Positions 34,264 through 44,232 are shown, counted from the first letter of the stretch. The stretch: 52,340 bases of DNA from Paraperlucidibaca sp. (GCA_018066805.1 JAGPVX010000033.1:1-52340), one strand, 5' to 3'. Made by a program: numbers and translations. Notes: a model not told the origin generated them from the sequence alone.

Positions 34264-36291
34264 CTACTCGGCAGGCACCTCATCAGGCGTGATTTGAACA
34301 ATCAGCTGCCGCAATGCGACCTGCGCGCCGACACCGGCATTCACTAGCTCCACCGTGCCCGCTACCGGCGCTTGTAGGCGGAATTCCATTTTCATGGCTT
34401 CTAGTACTAAAAGCAGCTCACCTTTGGCGACGACTTGGCCGGGAACAACAGAGACCGTCATCACCTTGCCGTCGATAGGCGCCAGAATGCGACCATCGCT
34501 GCCCGCTTCAGCACCTTGCTCAGGTTGATACGTCACATCTTCATAGCAAGCGGTGCAGGTCGGCGTGGATAGCCAAAGCTGGCTGCCATTGCGAGCAAAA
34601 TGCGCCTGCAAGCGGCGACCTTCAGAAACATAGCTCACGCGCGAACCATCGATGCTGAGCAAGCGCACTGAGCGCGCGGCCTCATCTTCCTCTTCTTGCG
34701 TGGTGATGATGTCAGTGCGGTATTCGCGATTGGGCAGGCACTCAACTTCGAGCACAGCGGTTTTTTCGCCACGCGCGAGCTTCATCACCAGCGGTGCGGT
34801 GTTGGCACTATGCCAGCTCAGTAAACTGGCATCGAGATCGTTGGCTTTTTGCAGCGCCAGTGCATCGCTCTCAACCATCAACGCAGCGGCTAAAGCTTGA
34901 TGCACATGGTCAGGCTCGCCTAAGGCTTTGATGCGCTCAGCGGGGTATTGGTCAGCAATAAATCCGGTGGTCACGCCCGGGCCTTGAAACTCAGGCTGCG
35001 ATAACAGCTCGATGAGAAAATCGCGGTTACTCGCCAAACCCAGCAGTGCGGTATCACCAAGCATGGCAATGAGCTTTTGGATGGCTTGCAAGCGCGTTTC
35101 GCCCCAAGCCATGAGCTTGCCTTGCAGCGAGTCATAAAATGGCGAGATAACACCACCTTCAATCAGGCAATGATCAGCGCGCAAGCCATCGCCAGAGGGC
35201 GTATGCCAGGTTAATACGCGACCAGTTTGCGGCAAGAAACCCGCGGCCGGATCTTCGGCGCACAGACGCACTTCGATGGCGTGACCGTGGCGACGGGCAT
35301 CAATCTCAGCCTGCGTCATCGGCAGCGGATCGCCATTGGCCACCATGAGCTGCCAGGCCACTAAATCAACGTCATGAATCATTTCGGTGACGGGGTGCTC
35401 AACCTGCAAGCGCGTGTTCATCTCAAGAAAATAGAACTCGCCATTGGCCGCGAGCATAAACTCCACCGTGCCCGCGCCGACATAATTCACAGCCTTAGCG
35501 GCGGCAACGGCAGCCTCGCCCATACGTGCACGTAACTCGCTGCTAACCGCAGGCGATGGCGCCTCTTCAATAACTTTTTGATTGCGGCGTTGCACTGAGC
35601 AATCGCGCTCGCCTAAGTGCACTACCGTGCCGTGGCGATCACCAAAAATCTGGATTTCGACATGGCGAGCATTGAGAACAGCCTTCTCGATAAGCAGCTG
35701 GCCATCGCCAAAGGCGTTAGTGGCTTCACTACGCGCCGACTGGATCGCCGCTTTTAATTCCGACTCCTCATGCACCAAACGCATGCCGCGGCCACCGCCA
35801 CCGGAAGCAGCTTTGACCATCACCGGCAGCCCGACTTTGATGGCCTCAGCCACCAGCAAATCATCTTCTTGGCCAGCGCCTTGATAACCTGGAACGCACG
35901 GCACATTGGCGGCAATCATGCGCACTTTCGACGCGCTTTTATTGCCCATGGCTTCGATGGCATCGGGATCTGGCCCGATAAACACAAGGCCAGCATCTTG
36001 CACGGCTTGCGCGAAATCGTGGCGCTCCGACAAAAAGCCATAGCCAGGATGAATCGCGCCAGCGCCAGAGGCTTTTGCCGCTTCAATCAATTTCTCAATG
36101 GACAAATACGACTCGCCCACCGGGCCAGGACCAATACGCACGGCGGTATCGGCTTCTAGCACATGGCGCGCCTGCGCATCGGCATCGCTATAAACCGCGA
36201 CTGTTGTGTAGCCTTGGCGGCGGCAGCCACGAATAATGCGTGCGGCAATCTCGCCACGGTTGGCAATTAATACGGTATCAAAGCGGCTCAT
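34264..36291 (-). CDS. atuF: Biotin-carrying alpha subunit of an acyl-CoA carboxylase (AtuF-type)
   Basis: A 675-residue biotin carboxylase plus biotin carrier. The N-terminal ATP-grasp part has ANRGEIAARIIRGCR, GGGGRGMRLV, and EMNTRLQVEHPVTE; the C-terminal carrier has EAMKM with biotin on Lys634. With the beta subunit it carboxylates a 2-enoyl-CoA at the gamma carbon (geranyl-CoA in Atu, 3-methylcrotonyl-CoA in Liu). LLGLASNRDFLIELL and the neighbours AtuC/AtuE favour the terpene type, which I state as inference. The start overlaps atuE by ATGA. It is the last gene of the operon. Confidence 0.85.
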   Translation of the reverse strand: MSRFDTVLIANRGEIAARIIRGCRRQGYTTVAVYSDADAQARHVLEADTAVRIGPGPVGESYLSIEKLIEAAKASGAGAIHPGYGFLSERHDFAQAVQDAGLVFIGPDPDAIEAMGNKSASKVRMIAANVPCVPGYQGAGQEDDLLVAEAIKVGLPVMVKAASGGGGRGMRLVHEESELKAAIQSARSEATNAFGDGQLLIEKAVLNARHVEIQIFGDRHGTVVHLGERDCSVQRRNQKVIEEAPSPAVSSELRARMGEAAVAAAKAVNYVGAGTVEFMLAANGEFYFLEMNTRLQVEHPVTEMIHDVDLVAWQLMVANGDPLPMTQAEIDARRHGHAIEVRLCAEDPAAGFLPQTGRVLTWHTPSGDGLRADHCLIEGGVISPFYDSLQGKLMAWGETRLQAIQKLIAMLGDTALLGLASNRDFLIELLSQPEFQGPGVTTGFIADQYPAERIKALGEPDHVHQALAAALMVESDALALQKANDLDASLLSWHSANTAPLVMKLARGEKTAVLEVECLPNREYRTDIITTQEEEDEAARSVRLLSIDGSRVSYVSEGRRLQAHFARNGSQLWLSTPTCTACYEDVTYQPEQGAEAGSDGRILAPIDGKVMTVSVVPGQVVAKGELLLVLEAMKMEFRLQAPVAGTVELVNAGVGAQVALRQLIVQITPDEVPAE

Positions 36292-37184
36292 TGTGCCGTC
36301 TCCTGAACATTCTTTTCTGTGATGTCTTGAGTGATAGCGGCTTGCGCCTGCGCCACATCATCGGCCGTAAAGGTATGAGCCCAGTTGGCTTGGCGCTTTT
36401 GCAAAAAGGCGCCAATACCCTCCGGCGCCTCCGGGCTGCGCACGCAAGCGGCGAAATGCATCGCGGCGTTATCCAGCACTTCATCGGGGTCAATATGACC
36501 GACGCTGAGCAAAATCTCTTTGGTACGCGCATTCGCTGCTGGAGCGCAGCGCAATACTTGATTTAGCGTATCGGCGAGCAAGATATTGAGCGCGGCTTCA
36601 TCGGCAAATACGTCGTGGACAAGACCGTAGCGCAACGCCGCATCGCCATTAAACTGTGCGCTGGTTAAGCACAAACGGCGCGCTTGCGTGAGCCCAATGC
36701 GCTGCACCACAAAGGGCGCGATTTGCGCGGGCGGCAAGCCACGTGATGTCTCTGGCATGCCGAACTTGGTCGCTTGATGTGCAAGGGCAATATCTGACAC
36801 GCAAGCCAGACCAAAGCCACCACCCAACACGCCGCCTTCGAGCACAGTAATAAGCACTTGCGGGATGCGCTCAGCCACGCGCAGCATCTCGCCAAAAGCG
36901 CGATTCATGGTCACTACAGGGTCTTTTTCACCGGCGACTACCGGCTTTTGCGCATCGCCAAAAACGCCTTTTAAGTCAGCACCAGCGCAGAAGTGGCCAC
37001 CGTGACCGCGCATCAGTACCACGCGTAAATCATCGCGGGTCTTTAAGTGCTCAAACAACGCGATAAGCTCGGCAAGCATCTCCACAGTGAGTGCATTTCG
37101 TGCATCAGGACGGTTTAGCGTAACGCGCAAAATGCCGGCGCTTTCATCATGGCTAAGATGTAAAAATTGGCAGCTAGGTAACAT
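36288..37184 (-). CDS. atuE: Enoyl-CoA hydratase, AtuE-type
   Basis: A 298-residue crotonase-fold enzyme. NRPDARNALT near the N-terminus and HFCAGADLKG form the oxyanion region; the segment VLGGGFGLACVSDIALAH and then ETSRGLPPAQIAPFVVQRIG with LTQARRLCLTS closely follows AtuE (isohexenylglutaconyl-CoA hydratase). LiuC enzymes instead read RLGLxPAxISPYVV here. This would hydrate the glutaconyl-CoA product of the neighbouring carboxylase. It lies 21 bases after atuC and overlaps atuF by ATGA. Confidence 0.82.
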   Translation of the reverse strand: MLPSCQFLHLSHDESAGILRVTLNRPDARNALTVEMLAELIALFEHLKTRDDLRVVLMRGHGGHFCAGADLKGVFGDAQKPVVAGEKDPVVTMNRAFGEMLRVAERIPQVLITVLEGGVLGGGFGLACVSDIALAHQATKFGMPETSRGLPPAQIAPFVVQRIGLTQARRLCLTSAQFNGDAALRYGLVHDVFADEAALNILLADTLNQVLRCAPAANARTKEILLSVGHIDPDEVLDNAAMHFAACVRSPEAPEGIGAFLQKRQANWAHTFTADDVAQAQAAITQDITEKNVQETAQ

Positions 37185-37205
37185 AAATTTCTCCTTCTCA
37201 GCGCC

Positions 37206-38831
37206 TTAGAAACGGGCAACGCCAAAGCTATTAGGGCGCAACTCACGACGCTGAGACTCGCGGCACACCGACAAGGTCAATGCTAGGGCGCGGCGGCTGT
37301 CGCGCGGATCAATAATGCCGTCGTCGAACAGACGCGCAGAGGCTGCAAATGGATGCGAATCTTCGTCAAATTTATTAATGATTTGCATCTCCAGCATTTT
37401 CAACATGCCCTCTTCCTGCTCACCAATTTCCTTGCCTTGCTTGATCCATTTTTCACGCGTGATGATCGACATTACTTTTGCAGCTTGCTCGCCACCCATC
37501 ACGGCCGTGCGCGAATTGGGCCATGCGAAAATGAAGTGAGGGCCAAAGCCGCGACCACACATGCCGTAGTTGCCAGCCCCAAAGCTGCCACCCATCACCA
37601 GCGTGATTTGCGGCACGGTGGCATTGGCCACGGCCTGAATCATTTTCGAGCCATGCTTAACAATGCCGCCCTGCTCTGAGGCCGTGCCGACCATATAGCC
37701 GGTGGTGTTCATCAGATAAATAATCGGCACATTGGCGTGGCAGCAGAGCTGAATAAACTGCCCAGCCTTGGTCGCGCCTGCGGTGGTGATCGGGCCGTTA
37801 TTGGAAATAATGCCAACCGCATGACCATCAATCACGGCTCGGCCACAGACGGTTTGCTTGTCGTATTCGGACTTAAATTCAAGAAACTCGGAGTCATCAA
37901 CCAAGCGAGCGATGACTTCGCGGCAATCGAACGGTTTGCGGTAATCGCTAGAGACCACGCCGCAGAGCTCATCGATGTCATAGCGCGGTGCTTTAGCAGC
38001 TAAGCGTGGCACATCGGGTTTGTCGGCATTCCAATGCAGGCCACGGACAATTTCCCGCGCAATACGAATACCGTCAGCATCGCTCTCAGCCAAAAATTCT
38101 GCCGTCCCAGCTTGTTGGGTGTGCATCTCGGCGCCACCCAAATCTTCGTCGATAGCGATCTCACCAGTCGCCGCCAACAGCAATGGTGGGCCGGCCAAAA
38201 ATACTTTAGCTTTCTTGCGCACCATCACCACGTAGTCCGACAGACCAGGCATATACGCACCGCCGGCGGTTGACGAGCCATGCACCACAGTGACTTGCGG
38301 AATGCCTGCCGCCGACAAACGCGCTTGGTTGGCGAAGGTTTTACCACCCGGGATAAACAGCTCAGCCTGATACATCAGGTTGGCACCGCCAGACTCAATG
38401 AGGGAGACCACCGGTAGCTTTTGCTGCAGCGCAATTTCTTGCAAGCGTAAGGTTTTTTGCACGCCAAATGGCGTCATGGTGCCGCCTTTGATGGCGCTGT
38501 TTGACGCCACGATCAGGCAGCGCACACCTTCTACATAACCAATGCCAGCGATGGTATTGCCGCCCGCCAGCGAGCCGTCTTTATCGTCATGCATTTTGTA
38601 GCCGCAAAGCGTCGACAATTCCATAAATGGCGAGCCACGATCTAGCAGTAAATGCACACGTTCGCGCGGCAGCATCTGCCCGCGCTTATGGTATTTCGCA
38701 CGGGCCTTTTCTTCGGTGGCAATCACCGAGCTTTCGACTGCACGTAAGGCATTGATGGCATCAAACATGCCTTCTCGATTGGCCTTGAAGGTGTCGTCTT
38801 GCGGGTTAATTCGCGATTCTAAAATAGTCAT
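37206..38831 (-). CDS. atuC: Carboxyltransferase beta subunit of an acyl-CoA carboxylase (AtuC-type)
   Basis: A 541-residue carboxyltransferase that moves CO2 from biotin to the acyl-CoA. The two crotonase-like halves carry ESGGANL and GSSTAGGAYMPGLSDYVVMV in the first and GGSFGAGNYGMCGRG in the second, the oxyanion-hole glycines. The stretch CGYKMHDDKDGSLAGGN is like geranyl-CoA carboxylase beta (AtuC) rather than LiuB, in which that loop is shorter; LiuB also has a different DSGGANLPRQDEVF. I therefore prefer AtuC, though 3-methylcrotonyl-CoA activity cannot be excluded. Neighbours are atuA upstream (44 bases) and atuE downstream. Confidence 0.82.
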   Translation of the reverse strand: MTILESRINPQDDTFKANREGMFDAINALRAVESSVIATEEKARAKYHKRGQMLPRERVHLLLDRGSPFMELSTLCGYKMHDDKDGSLAGGNTIAGIGYVEGVRCLIVASNSAIKGGTMTPFGVQKTLRLQEIALQQKLPVVSLIESGGANLMYQAELFIPGGKTFANQARLSAAGIPQVTVVHGSSTAGGAYMPGLSDYVVMVRKKAKVFLAGPPLLLAATGEIAIDEDLGGAEMHTQQAGTAEFLAESDADGIRIAREIVRGLHWNADKPDVPRLAAKAPRYDIDELCGVVSSDYRKPFDCREVIARLVDDSEFLEFKSEYDKQTVCGRAVIDGHAVGIISNNGPITTAGATKAGQFIQLCCHANVPIIYLMNTTGYMVGTASEQGGIVKHGSKMIQAVANATVPQITLVMGGSFGAGNYGMCGRGFGPHFIFAWPNSRTAVMGGEQAAKVMSIITREKWIKQGKEIGEQEEGMLKMLEMQIINKFDEDSHPFAASARLFDDGIIDPRDSRRALALTLSVCRESQRRELRPNSFGVARF

Positions 38832-38875
38832 AAATAATCTCTTCTGTCAGTGCCGCCAGTGCTTTTAAAAAGCGC

Positions 38876-40696
38876 TCAGCCGCTCACAGGCTCATTGATC
38901 GTTGGCAAGCTAGCAGCCAACTCGGCTGGCACGGCAATGTCGTAGTCGAGCAGCATTTGCGCAAAGCATTTGCCCTGCGGATCAGTACGCAATGAGGCGA
39001 TACCACCGCCACCCAAGGCATGCTTGAGCAGGAAGTTCATGCTGTTGCTAGCCGGCAAATCCCAGCGCGACACGGTGCTATTAGCAGCCAGCGTGTGGGT
39101 AAAATACTTAGAAACATTAGCCTCGGTGAGCGTCGCACGCAGGTACTTCACATACTCTGGTTTGCGCGCCATGACGCCGATATTGCCGTGATCGCCTTTA
39201 TCGCCGCTGCGAGCAACCGCTAAGCGAATCAGCGGCACTTTCACAGCGTCTGCCGTGGCAGCCCACGCCTCACCAGCGGCTTGTGGTGCGAGCTGGCTCG
39301 CATCAAATGGCAGGCCTTCTTCGACCACAATCGGAGTGCGCACGCCTTCAAAATCTACGGTAATAGTGACATCACGCTTCGGCACTTTGCATGACCATAG
39401 CTGCACCACCGGCTGCACGCTGGGGCGGCCGCCGAAATATCCGGTAAGGCCAGGCGCCATGCCAGTTGCAGCTTGTGCCAATTCTTTTGAGAACAACACT
39501 AAGGCTGCTTTCTCTTTGTGCTTAGCGGCAATTTTCACAATGACTTCACGCGTGGCCAATGCGCCTTCGCGCGCGTTAGCGCCATACATCGACTCAGCAC
39601 CCAGCAGCTCTACCGATGTTTCGGTGAAAGGACCCCAGCCTTTGCTGGAAAATAGCGCTTCACACTTTTTAATTAATGCGTCAGCAACACGCTGAGCTTT
39701 GGCTGGCGCTTCGCGACCACCCATTAAAAAGGTTGAAGTGATGCGATTACCACGTGGCGTAGTACCAGAAACTTTATACGTGTCTGGCGGCGCATAGCCG
39801 GTAGCGCCTTCGATCAAGACAGAGTCTTTGCCGACTTGGCTGAGGCGTGCGGTGGTGAAGTCGCAGCGCACATCGGGCAATAAATACGCGCGCGGGTCGC
39901 CAATCTCATAAAGCATTTGCTCACCGACGGTGCCGAGCGTGACGGCACCGCCAGTGCCTTCGGGCTTACCGACGAGGAATGAGCCATCTTCGCGTACGTC
40001 GACAAAGGGGAAGCCCATGTTTTCGTAGCCATTGGAGACGGTTTGCCAATCAGTAAAGTTGCCGCCAGTGCATTGCGCGCCACATTCGATGATATGACCG
40101 GCAAGCGAGCCTTGTGACAATTTGTCGTAGTCGGTGGCAGTCCAGCCGAACTCATACATCATTGGCCCTAGCGTGACCGCGCTGTCGACACCACGACCGG
40201 TGATAACGACATCGGCGCCTTGGCGCAGCGCTTCGGCAATGGCTGGCGCGCCGAGGTAAGCGTTCATGCTCACCAACATGCCGGGGAAAGCCGAGCCAGT
40301 TTCCATCTCAGTAATGCCAGCTTCGCGGAACTCGCCTTGGCGCGCGGTTAGGTCATCGCCCTCAACTACGGCAATGCGCAGCTCAATACCAACACTTGTC
40401 GCTGCAGCTACTAAGGCATCACGGCAAGCACCGACATTCATGCCACCTGCATTGCTGATGACTTTAATACCCTGCGCTTTAACCTGCGTCAGTAATGGCG
40501 TCATCACTTCAACAAAATCGCGCGCATAACCCTGTGCTGGGTCTTTCATGCGCTGCACAGCCAAAATCGACATGGTGACTTCGGCCAAATAATCGAACAC
40601 CAAATAATCGAGTTTGCCGTGGCTTACAAGCTGTTCAGCAGCCGTGGAGGTATCACCCCAAAACGCCGAGGCACAACCGATACGAATAGATTTCAT
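38876..40696 (-). CDS. atuA: AtuA family protein (DUF1446)
   Basis: A 606-residue protein of the acyclic-terpene-utilisation AtuA family. The DUF1446 domain covers about 1-450 (IRIGCASAFWGD at the start, then YLAEVTMSILA, NAGGMN and GRGVDSAVTLGP), and a C-terminal domain follows with ARSGDKGDHGNIGV and FLLKHALGGGG. AtuA is needed for growth on citronellol and geraniol in Pseudomonas, but its reaction is not established. The ATG at 40696 has GGAG 6 bases upstream; an ATG at 40714 would begin inside the spacer after liuA. It lies 18 bases after liuA. Confidence 0.9.
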   Translation of the reverse strand: MKSIRIGCASAFWGDTSTAAEQLVSHGKLDYLVFDYLAEVTMSILAVQRMKDPAQGYARDFVEVMTPLLTQVKAQGIKVISNAGGMNVGACRDALVAAATSVGIELRIAVVEGDDLTARQGEFREAGITEMETGSAFPGMLVSMNAYLGAPAIAEALRQGADVVITGRGVDSAVTLGPMMYEFGWTATDYDKLSQGSLAGHIIECGAQCTGGNFTDWQTVSNGYENMGFPFVDVREDGSFLVGKPEGTGGAVTLGTVGEQMLYEIGDPRAYLLPDVRCDFTTARLSQVGKDSVLIEGATGYAPPDTYKVSGTTPRGNRITSTFLMGGREAPAKAQRVADALIKKCEALFSSKGWGPFTETSVELLGAESMYGANAREGALATREVIVKIAAKHKEKAALVLFSKELAQAATGMAPGLTGYFGGRPSVQPVVQLWSCKVPKRDVTITVDFEGVRTPIVVEEGLPFDASQLAPQAAGEAWAATADAVKVPLIRLAVARSGDKGDHGNIGVMARKPEYVKYLRATLTEANVSKYFTHTLAANSTVSRWDLPASNSMNFLLKHALGGGGIASLRTDPQGKCFAQMLLDYDIAVPAELAASLPTINEPVSG

Positions 40697-40714
40697 GGCA
40701 ATCTCCGACTGCAA

Positions 40715-41878
40715 TTAAAGAGTTTCGGCAAAAAGTTCGCGGCCGATGAGCATGCGGCGAATCTCAGAAGTTCCTGCACCAATTTCATAAAGCTTGGCAT
40801 CGCGCCAGAAGCGGCCGCAGGGGTTTTCATTCATATAGCCATTGCCGCCTAAGCATTGAATAGCTTGGCCGGCCATCCAAGTGGCCTGCTCAGCGGTGTA
40901 CAAAATCACGCCAGCGGCATCTTTACGCGTGGTCTCGCCACGGTCGCAGGCTTTCGCCACGCTGTAGAGATAGGCTTTGCTGGTGCTGAGCGCAACATAC
41001 ATATCGGCGAGTTTGCCCTGCATGAGCTGAAACTCGCCAATGGACTGACCAAATTGTTTGCGGTCATGAAGGTAGGGTAGTACCACATCAAGGCATGCTT
41101 GCATCAGGCCAACAGGGCCGCCAGCAAGCACAACGCGCTCGAAGTCGAGACCAGACATCAGGACATTGACGCCGCGACCGACGCTGCCCAGCACATTTCC
41201 CACTGGCACCTTGCAATCTTGGAACACTAACTCGCAGGTGTTAGAGCCGCGCATGCCGAGCTTGTCGAGCTTCTGCGCCGTGCTAAAGCCGGGCATGCTT
41301 TTTTCGATGATGAACGCTGTGATGCCGCGTGAGCCGGCACTAACGTCGGTTTTCGCATACACCACCAAGACATCGGCATCGGGGCCGTTGGTGATCCACA
41401 TCTTGTTGCCGTTTAGTACGTAATGATCGCCGTGCAGATCAGCGCGCAACTTCATGCTCACCACATCCGAACCAGCATTAGGCTCAGACATCGCCAAGGC
41501 GCCGACATGCTCACCGCTGATGAGCTTGGGCAGGTATTTTTGCTGCTGCTCGCGTGAGCCATTCTTGGTTAATTGGTTCACGCAAAGATTGGAGTGTGCG
41601 CCATACGACAGACCAATCGAGGCTGAAGCGCGACTGATCTCTTCTACCACCACGGTGTGGGCCAAATAACCAAGACCTGCACCGCCAAACTCTTCCGGTG
41701 CGGTGATGCCGAGCAAGCCCATATCGCCGAGCTTGCGCCATAGCGGCATAGGGAATTCATTGTCACGATCGACGGCGTCGGCAAGCGGCCGAATCTCCGC
41801 GTCGACAAACTGACGCACGCTGTCACGTAGAGCATCGATGGTGTCGCCGAGATCATGATTTAGGGTTGGATAATGCAT
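40715..41878 (-). CDS. liuA: Isovaleryl-CoA dehydrogenase
   Basis: A 387-residue acyl-CoA dehydrogenase, very like LiuA of Pseudomonas along its length. Signatures: [38 protein letters not shown], and [11 protein letters not shown] with Glu247 at the IVD-type catalytic position; the C-terminal [16 protein letters not shown] lacks the MCAD-type Glu. It oxidises isovaleryl-CoA to 3-methylcrotonyl-CoA in leucine breakdown. It heads an operon whose other genes look like the citronellol/geraniol (Atu) route, so this enzyme may also handle citronellyl-CoA. GGTG lies 6 bases before the ATG. Confidence 0.93.
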   Translation of the reverse strand: MHYPTLNHDLGDTIDALRDSVRQFVDAEIRPLADAVDRDNEFPMPLWRKLGDMGLLGITAPEEFGGAGLGYLAHTVVVEEISRASASIGLSYGAHSNLCVNQLTKNGSREQQQKYLPKLISGEHVGALAMSEPNAGSDVVSMKLRADLHGDHYVLNGNKMWITNGPDADVLVVYAKTDVSAGSRGITAFIIEKSMPGFSTAQKLDKLGMRGSNTCELVFQDCKVPVGNVLGSVGRGVNVLMSGLDFERVVLAGGPVGLMQACLDVVLPYLHDRKQFGQSIGEFQLMQGKLADMYVALSTSKAYLYSVAKACDRGETTRKDAAGVILYTAEQATWMAGQAIQCLGGNGYMNENPCGRFWRDAKLYEIGAGTSEIRRMLIGRELFAETL

Positions 41879-41951
41879 AGCACACCTTTTTGCAGGCTGA
41901 ATTGAACGTCTGCGAGTGTGGCTAGCTTAGAGCCTTGGGGCAATGTGAAAA

Positions 41952-42044
41952 TCGGCTAGAAAATTGATAAATTCGGACACATATTGGCTATAAAACCGCT
42001 ATCATCCCGATCTATAGCTTTTTTTACTTGTAAATTGGGACACA
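41952..42044. promoter_or_regulatory. Phased direct repeats in the liuA-araC divergent region
   Basis: Two pairs of direct repeats are visible. AAATTCGGACACA (41969-41981) recurs as AAATTGGGACACA (42032-42044), starting 63 bases later, which is six helical turns. TCGGCTAGAAAA (41952-41963) recurs as TTGGCTATAAAA (41984-41995), 32 bases later, near three turns. They fit tandem sites for the adjacent AraC-type regulator. Confidence 0.55.
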
Positions 42045-42068
42045 ATACGCCGTGCTCAAGAGACCGCT

Positions 42069-43109
42069 ATGAACCCCTTGCATCAGACCATTTCCGGCCA
42101 CGTCGTGCCAGCCATGCTGCAACACGCCATCAATTCCGGACTCGATCCTGAGCTTTTATTGCAAGAGGCCGGCATTCCCAGCCATTGGCTAGAGGACACC
42201 AGCGGCCGCCTACTTCCGCTGCAATTCGCCAATCTCATGCGCGCTCTATGGCGCTGCAGCAATGATGAGTTTATGGGCTTTTCTGCCGAGCCCAGCCGCG
42301 TTGGTACCTTTCCATTGATGATGCACAGCGTGCTTAGTGCCGACACCCTGGGGCAAGCGCTAAGCCAGGGTGCGCATTTTTATCGAGTACTCACCGACAG
42401 CATTTCGCTGAGATTAACTGAGCACGATGGCATCGCCGAATTCGAGCTGCGCCTGCGCGAGCCTGAGCGCGATCCAGGCCATGTGCTCACCGAGACGATT
42501 TTGCTGTGCTGGTATCGTCTCGCCTGCTGGCTAATTAACCGCCGCATTTTGCTCACCGATACCCACTTTAGTTATCCGCCGCCGCCGCATGAGGCCGAGT
42601 ACCATCAGCTTTATCCCTGCCCGCATCATTTCAACCAAGACCGTACCGCCCTGCATTTCGACGCCCGTGTCTTGGCACTGCCAGTCACACGCAGTCGAGA
42701 TGAGCTGAAAGTCTTAATCCGTGAGTTGCCGCTGGGGTTTTTCATCAAGCCGGTGTTTCAAGGCAGCCTCAGCCACCGCGTGCGCAGCCGATTGGTGCAG
42801 GGCGGCATGGCCGATCTACCCAGCTTAGATGTCGTCGCTGGCGAGCTATTTATGACTGGCCGGACATTGCGCCGACAGCTTTTGGTCGAAGGCACGCGCT
42901 ATCAGGAAATTAAGGATGAGCTGCGCCGCGAGCATGCCATGGCGCTGCTGCGCGAGCCACAGACCAGTATCAACGCGGTGGCGCGAGATATTGGCTTTCG
43001 CGAAGCAGCGGTGTTTATTAAGGCGTTTAAGCATTGGACAGGGATGACGCCCGGCGATTATCGGGCGCATTGGCAAGCTCAGCGACAGCTCGCACGGGCG
43101 ACGAGCTAG
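42069..43109 (+). CDS. AraC/XylS-family transcriptional regulator
   Basis: A 346-residue regulator with an N-terminal effector domain (Arabinose_bd type, about 1-200) and a C-terminal double helix-turn-helix (about 245-340). The first helix set is seen in LDVVAGELFMTGRTLRRQLLVEG and the second in INAVARDIGFREAAVFIKAFKHWTGMTPGDYR, which is the conserved AraC signature. It is divergent from the liuA-atu operon and likely its activator, switched on by a pathway acid or CoA ester. Phased direct repeats lie between them. Known Liu regulators are MerR-type (LiuR) and Atu ones TetR-type (AtuR), so this pairing is different. Confidence 0.9.
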   Translation: MNPLHQTISGHVVPAMLQHAINSGLDPELLLQEAGIPSHWLEDTSGRLLPLQFANLMRALWRCSNDEFMGFSAEPSRVGTFPLMMHSVLSADTLGQALSQGAHFYRVLTDSISLRLTEHDGIAEFELRLREPERDPGHVLTETILLCWYRLACWLINRRILLTDTHFSYPPPPHEAEYHQLYPCPHHFNQDRTALHFDARVLALPVTRSRDELKVLIRELPLGFFIKPVFQGSLSHRVRSRLVQGGMADLPSLDVVAGELFMTGRTLRRQLLVEGTRYQEIKDELRREHAMALLREPQTSINAVARDIGFREAAVFIKAFKHWTGMTPGDYRAHWQAQRQLARATS

Positions 43110-43176
43110 CGCATTTAGATCACTCGGCTTAATTGCGGCTGAGCGCACCGCGCTAGCCTCTCAACTAGGCCCGCGA

Positions 43177-44121
43177 CTATTTTGTGCTCTCAACAAACTC
43201 GGCAATAGCCTCAATCGCGGCATTCGCCTCTGGCAGCATATCGGCCAGCATTTGGAAGTCATGCCACATGCCATCCCAAACCGTCAGCTGCAATGCCCAG
43301 CCGCAGGCATCTGCACGCACCTTTAAGCGCTCCGAGTCGCTCAGCAAGATCTCATTCGTGCCAACCTGCACCAATGTCTTCGGCAGACCTGCCAGATCAG
43401 CAAATAATGGTGACACGCCGGGGTCATCGGCAGCCGTTTTGCCTAAATAGAGCGGCGTTTTGGCATATATCCATGCCTGACTAAGCATCGGATCTAGATC
43501 ATTTTTAGACTGTAGCGACTCGCCTTGCAGCGTGAGATCGACCCAAGGCGAAATCAATGCCATCCGCGCTGGTAACGGCTCGCCGCGATCACGCAGACGC
43601 AGAGCCAGCGCTAGTGCCATGCCACCGCCAGCAGAATCGCCCATTAGCGAGATATGCTCGGGCGAAACACCTTTCTTCAACAGCGCAAGATAGCTTTGAT
43701 GCACATCATCGAGCCCGCCAGGATAAGGAGCCTCTGGCGCCAAACGATACGTCGGCACATAGGTTGTGGCCTTAAGCGCCAAACACAGACGACTAGTTAA
43801 AGGCCGGTGCGTACGCGGCGAACAGGCGACATAGCCGCCACCGTGGACAAAAAACAGCACTTGCTCGCTGGCACCTGCTGCCGGCGTAATCAATTCACAG
43901 TCACGGCCTGCCAATCGAGTGCTGCTAATTTTTGCAGCACGAGGTATCAATCCATAGCGCAACAGGCCTTCCGTGAGGCTGCGCATGGTAGGCACAGGTA
44001 TTTTGCTCGCCCATAAAGGACGCATCGTGGCGCGAAGGACCGCCGGCAATGCTTTTTTAGCGATGACACTCTGCATGTGCTTTGCGCCGCTCAACTTTAA
44101 TGAAATAATCTCTCTGCTCAT
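43177..44121 (-). CDS. Alpha/beta hydrolase, HSL-type esterase
   Basis: A 314-residue esterase of the hormone-sensitive-lipase family. The oxyanion motif HGGG is at 93-96 (FFVHGGGYVAC), the nucleophile Ser163 is in GDSAGGGMA, and DGMWHDFQM holds the catalytic His, with an Asp in LLSDSERL or the preceding strand. There is no signal peptide. ATG 44121 is used because the upstream in-frame ATG at 44187 would add 22 residues and lies near the rpmB promoter. It converges with the AraC gene. The substrate is likely a short acyl ester. Confidence 0.88.
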   Translation of the reverse strand: MSREIISLKLSGAKHMQSVIAKKALPAVLRATMRPLWASKIPVPTMRSLTEGLLRYGLIPRAAKISSTRLAGRDCELITPAAGASEQVLFFVHGGGYVACSPRTHRPLTSRLCLALKATTYVPTYRLAPEAPYPGGLDDVHQSYLALLKKGVSPEHISLMGDSAGGGMALALALRLRDRGEPLPARMALISPWVDLTLQGESLQSKNDLDPMLSQAWIYAKTPLYLGKTAADDPGVSPLFADLAGLPKTLVQVGTNEILLSDSERLKVRADACGWALQLTVWDGMWHDFQMLADMLPEANAAIEAIAEFVESTK

Positions 44122-44203
44122 GCGTAATTTCTCTGTTTTACTCGTCGTGAATCGTAGAAAACGCCAAATATAGGCGATCTGGAACAAAATTTCGCCGTTT
44201 ACG

Positions 44204-44232
44204 TTGAAGCGTGCGACTTGTTCTGGTATAAA
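44204..44232 (+). promoter_or_regulatory. Promoter for rpmB-rpmG
   Basis: TTGAAG (44204-44209) and TATAAA (44227-44232) are 17 bases apart, with TGG (44224-44226) directly before the -10 as an extended element. Transcription would start near 44239. Confidence 0.75.

Noticed and set aside
37206..38831. LiuB (3-methylcrotonyl-CoA carboxylase beta)
   Set aside because: Loop and motif differences favour AtuC-type, though function on methylcrotonyl-CoA cannot be ruled out.
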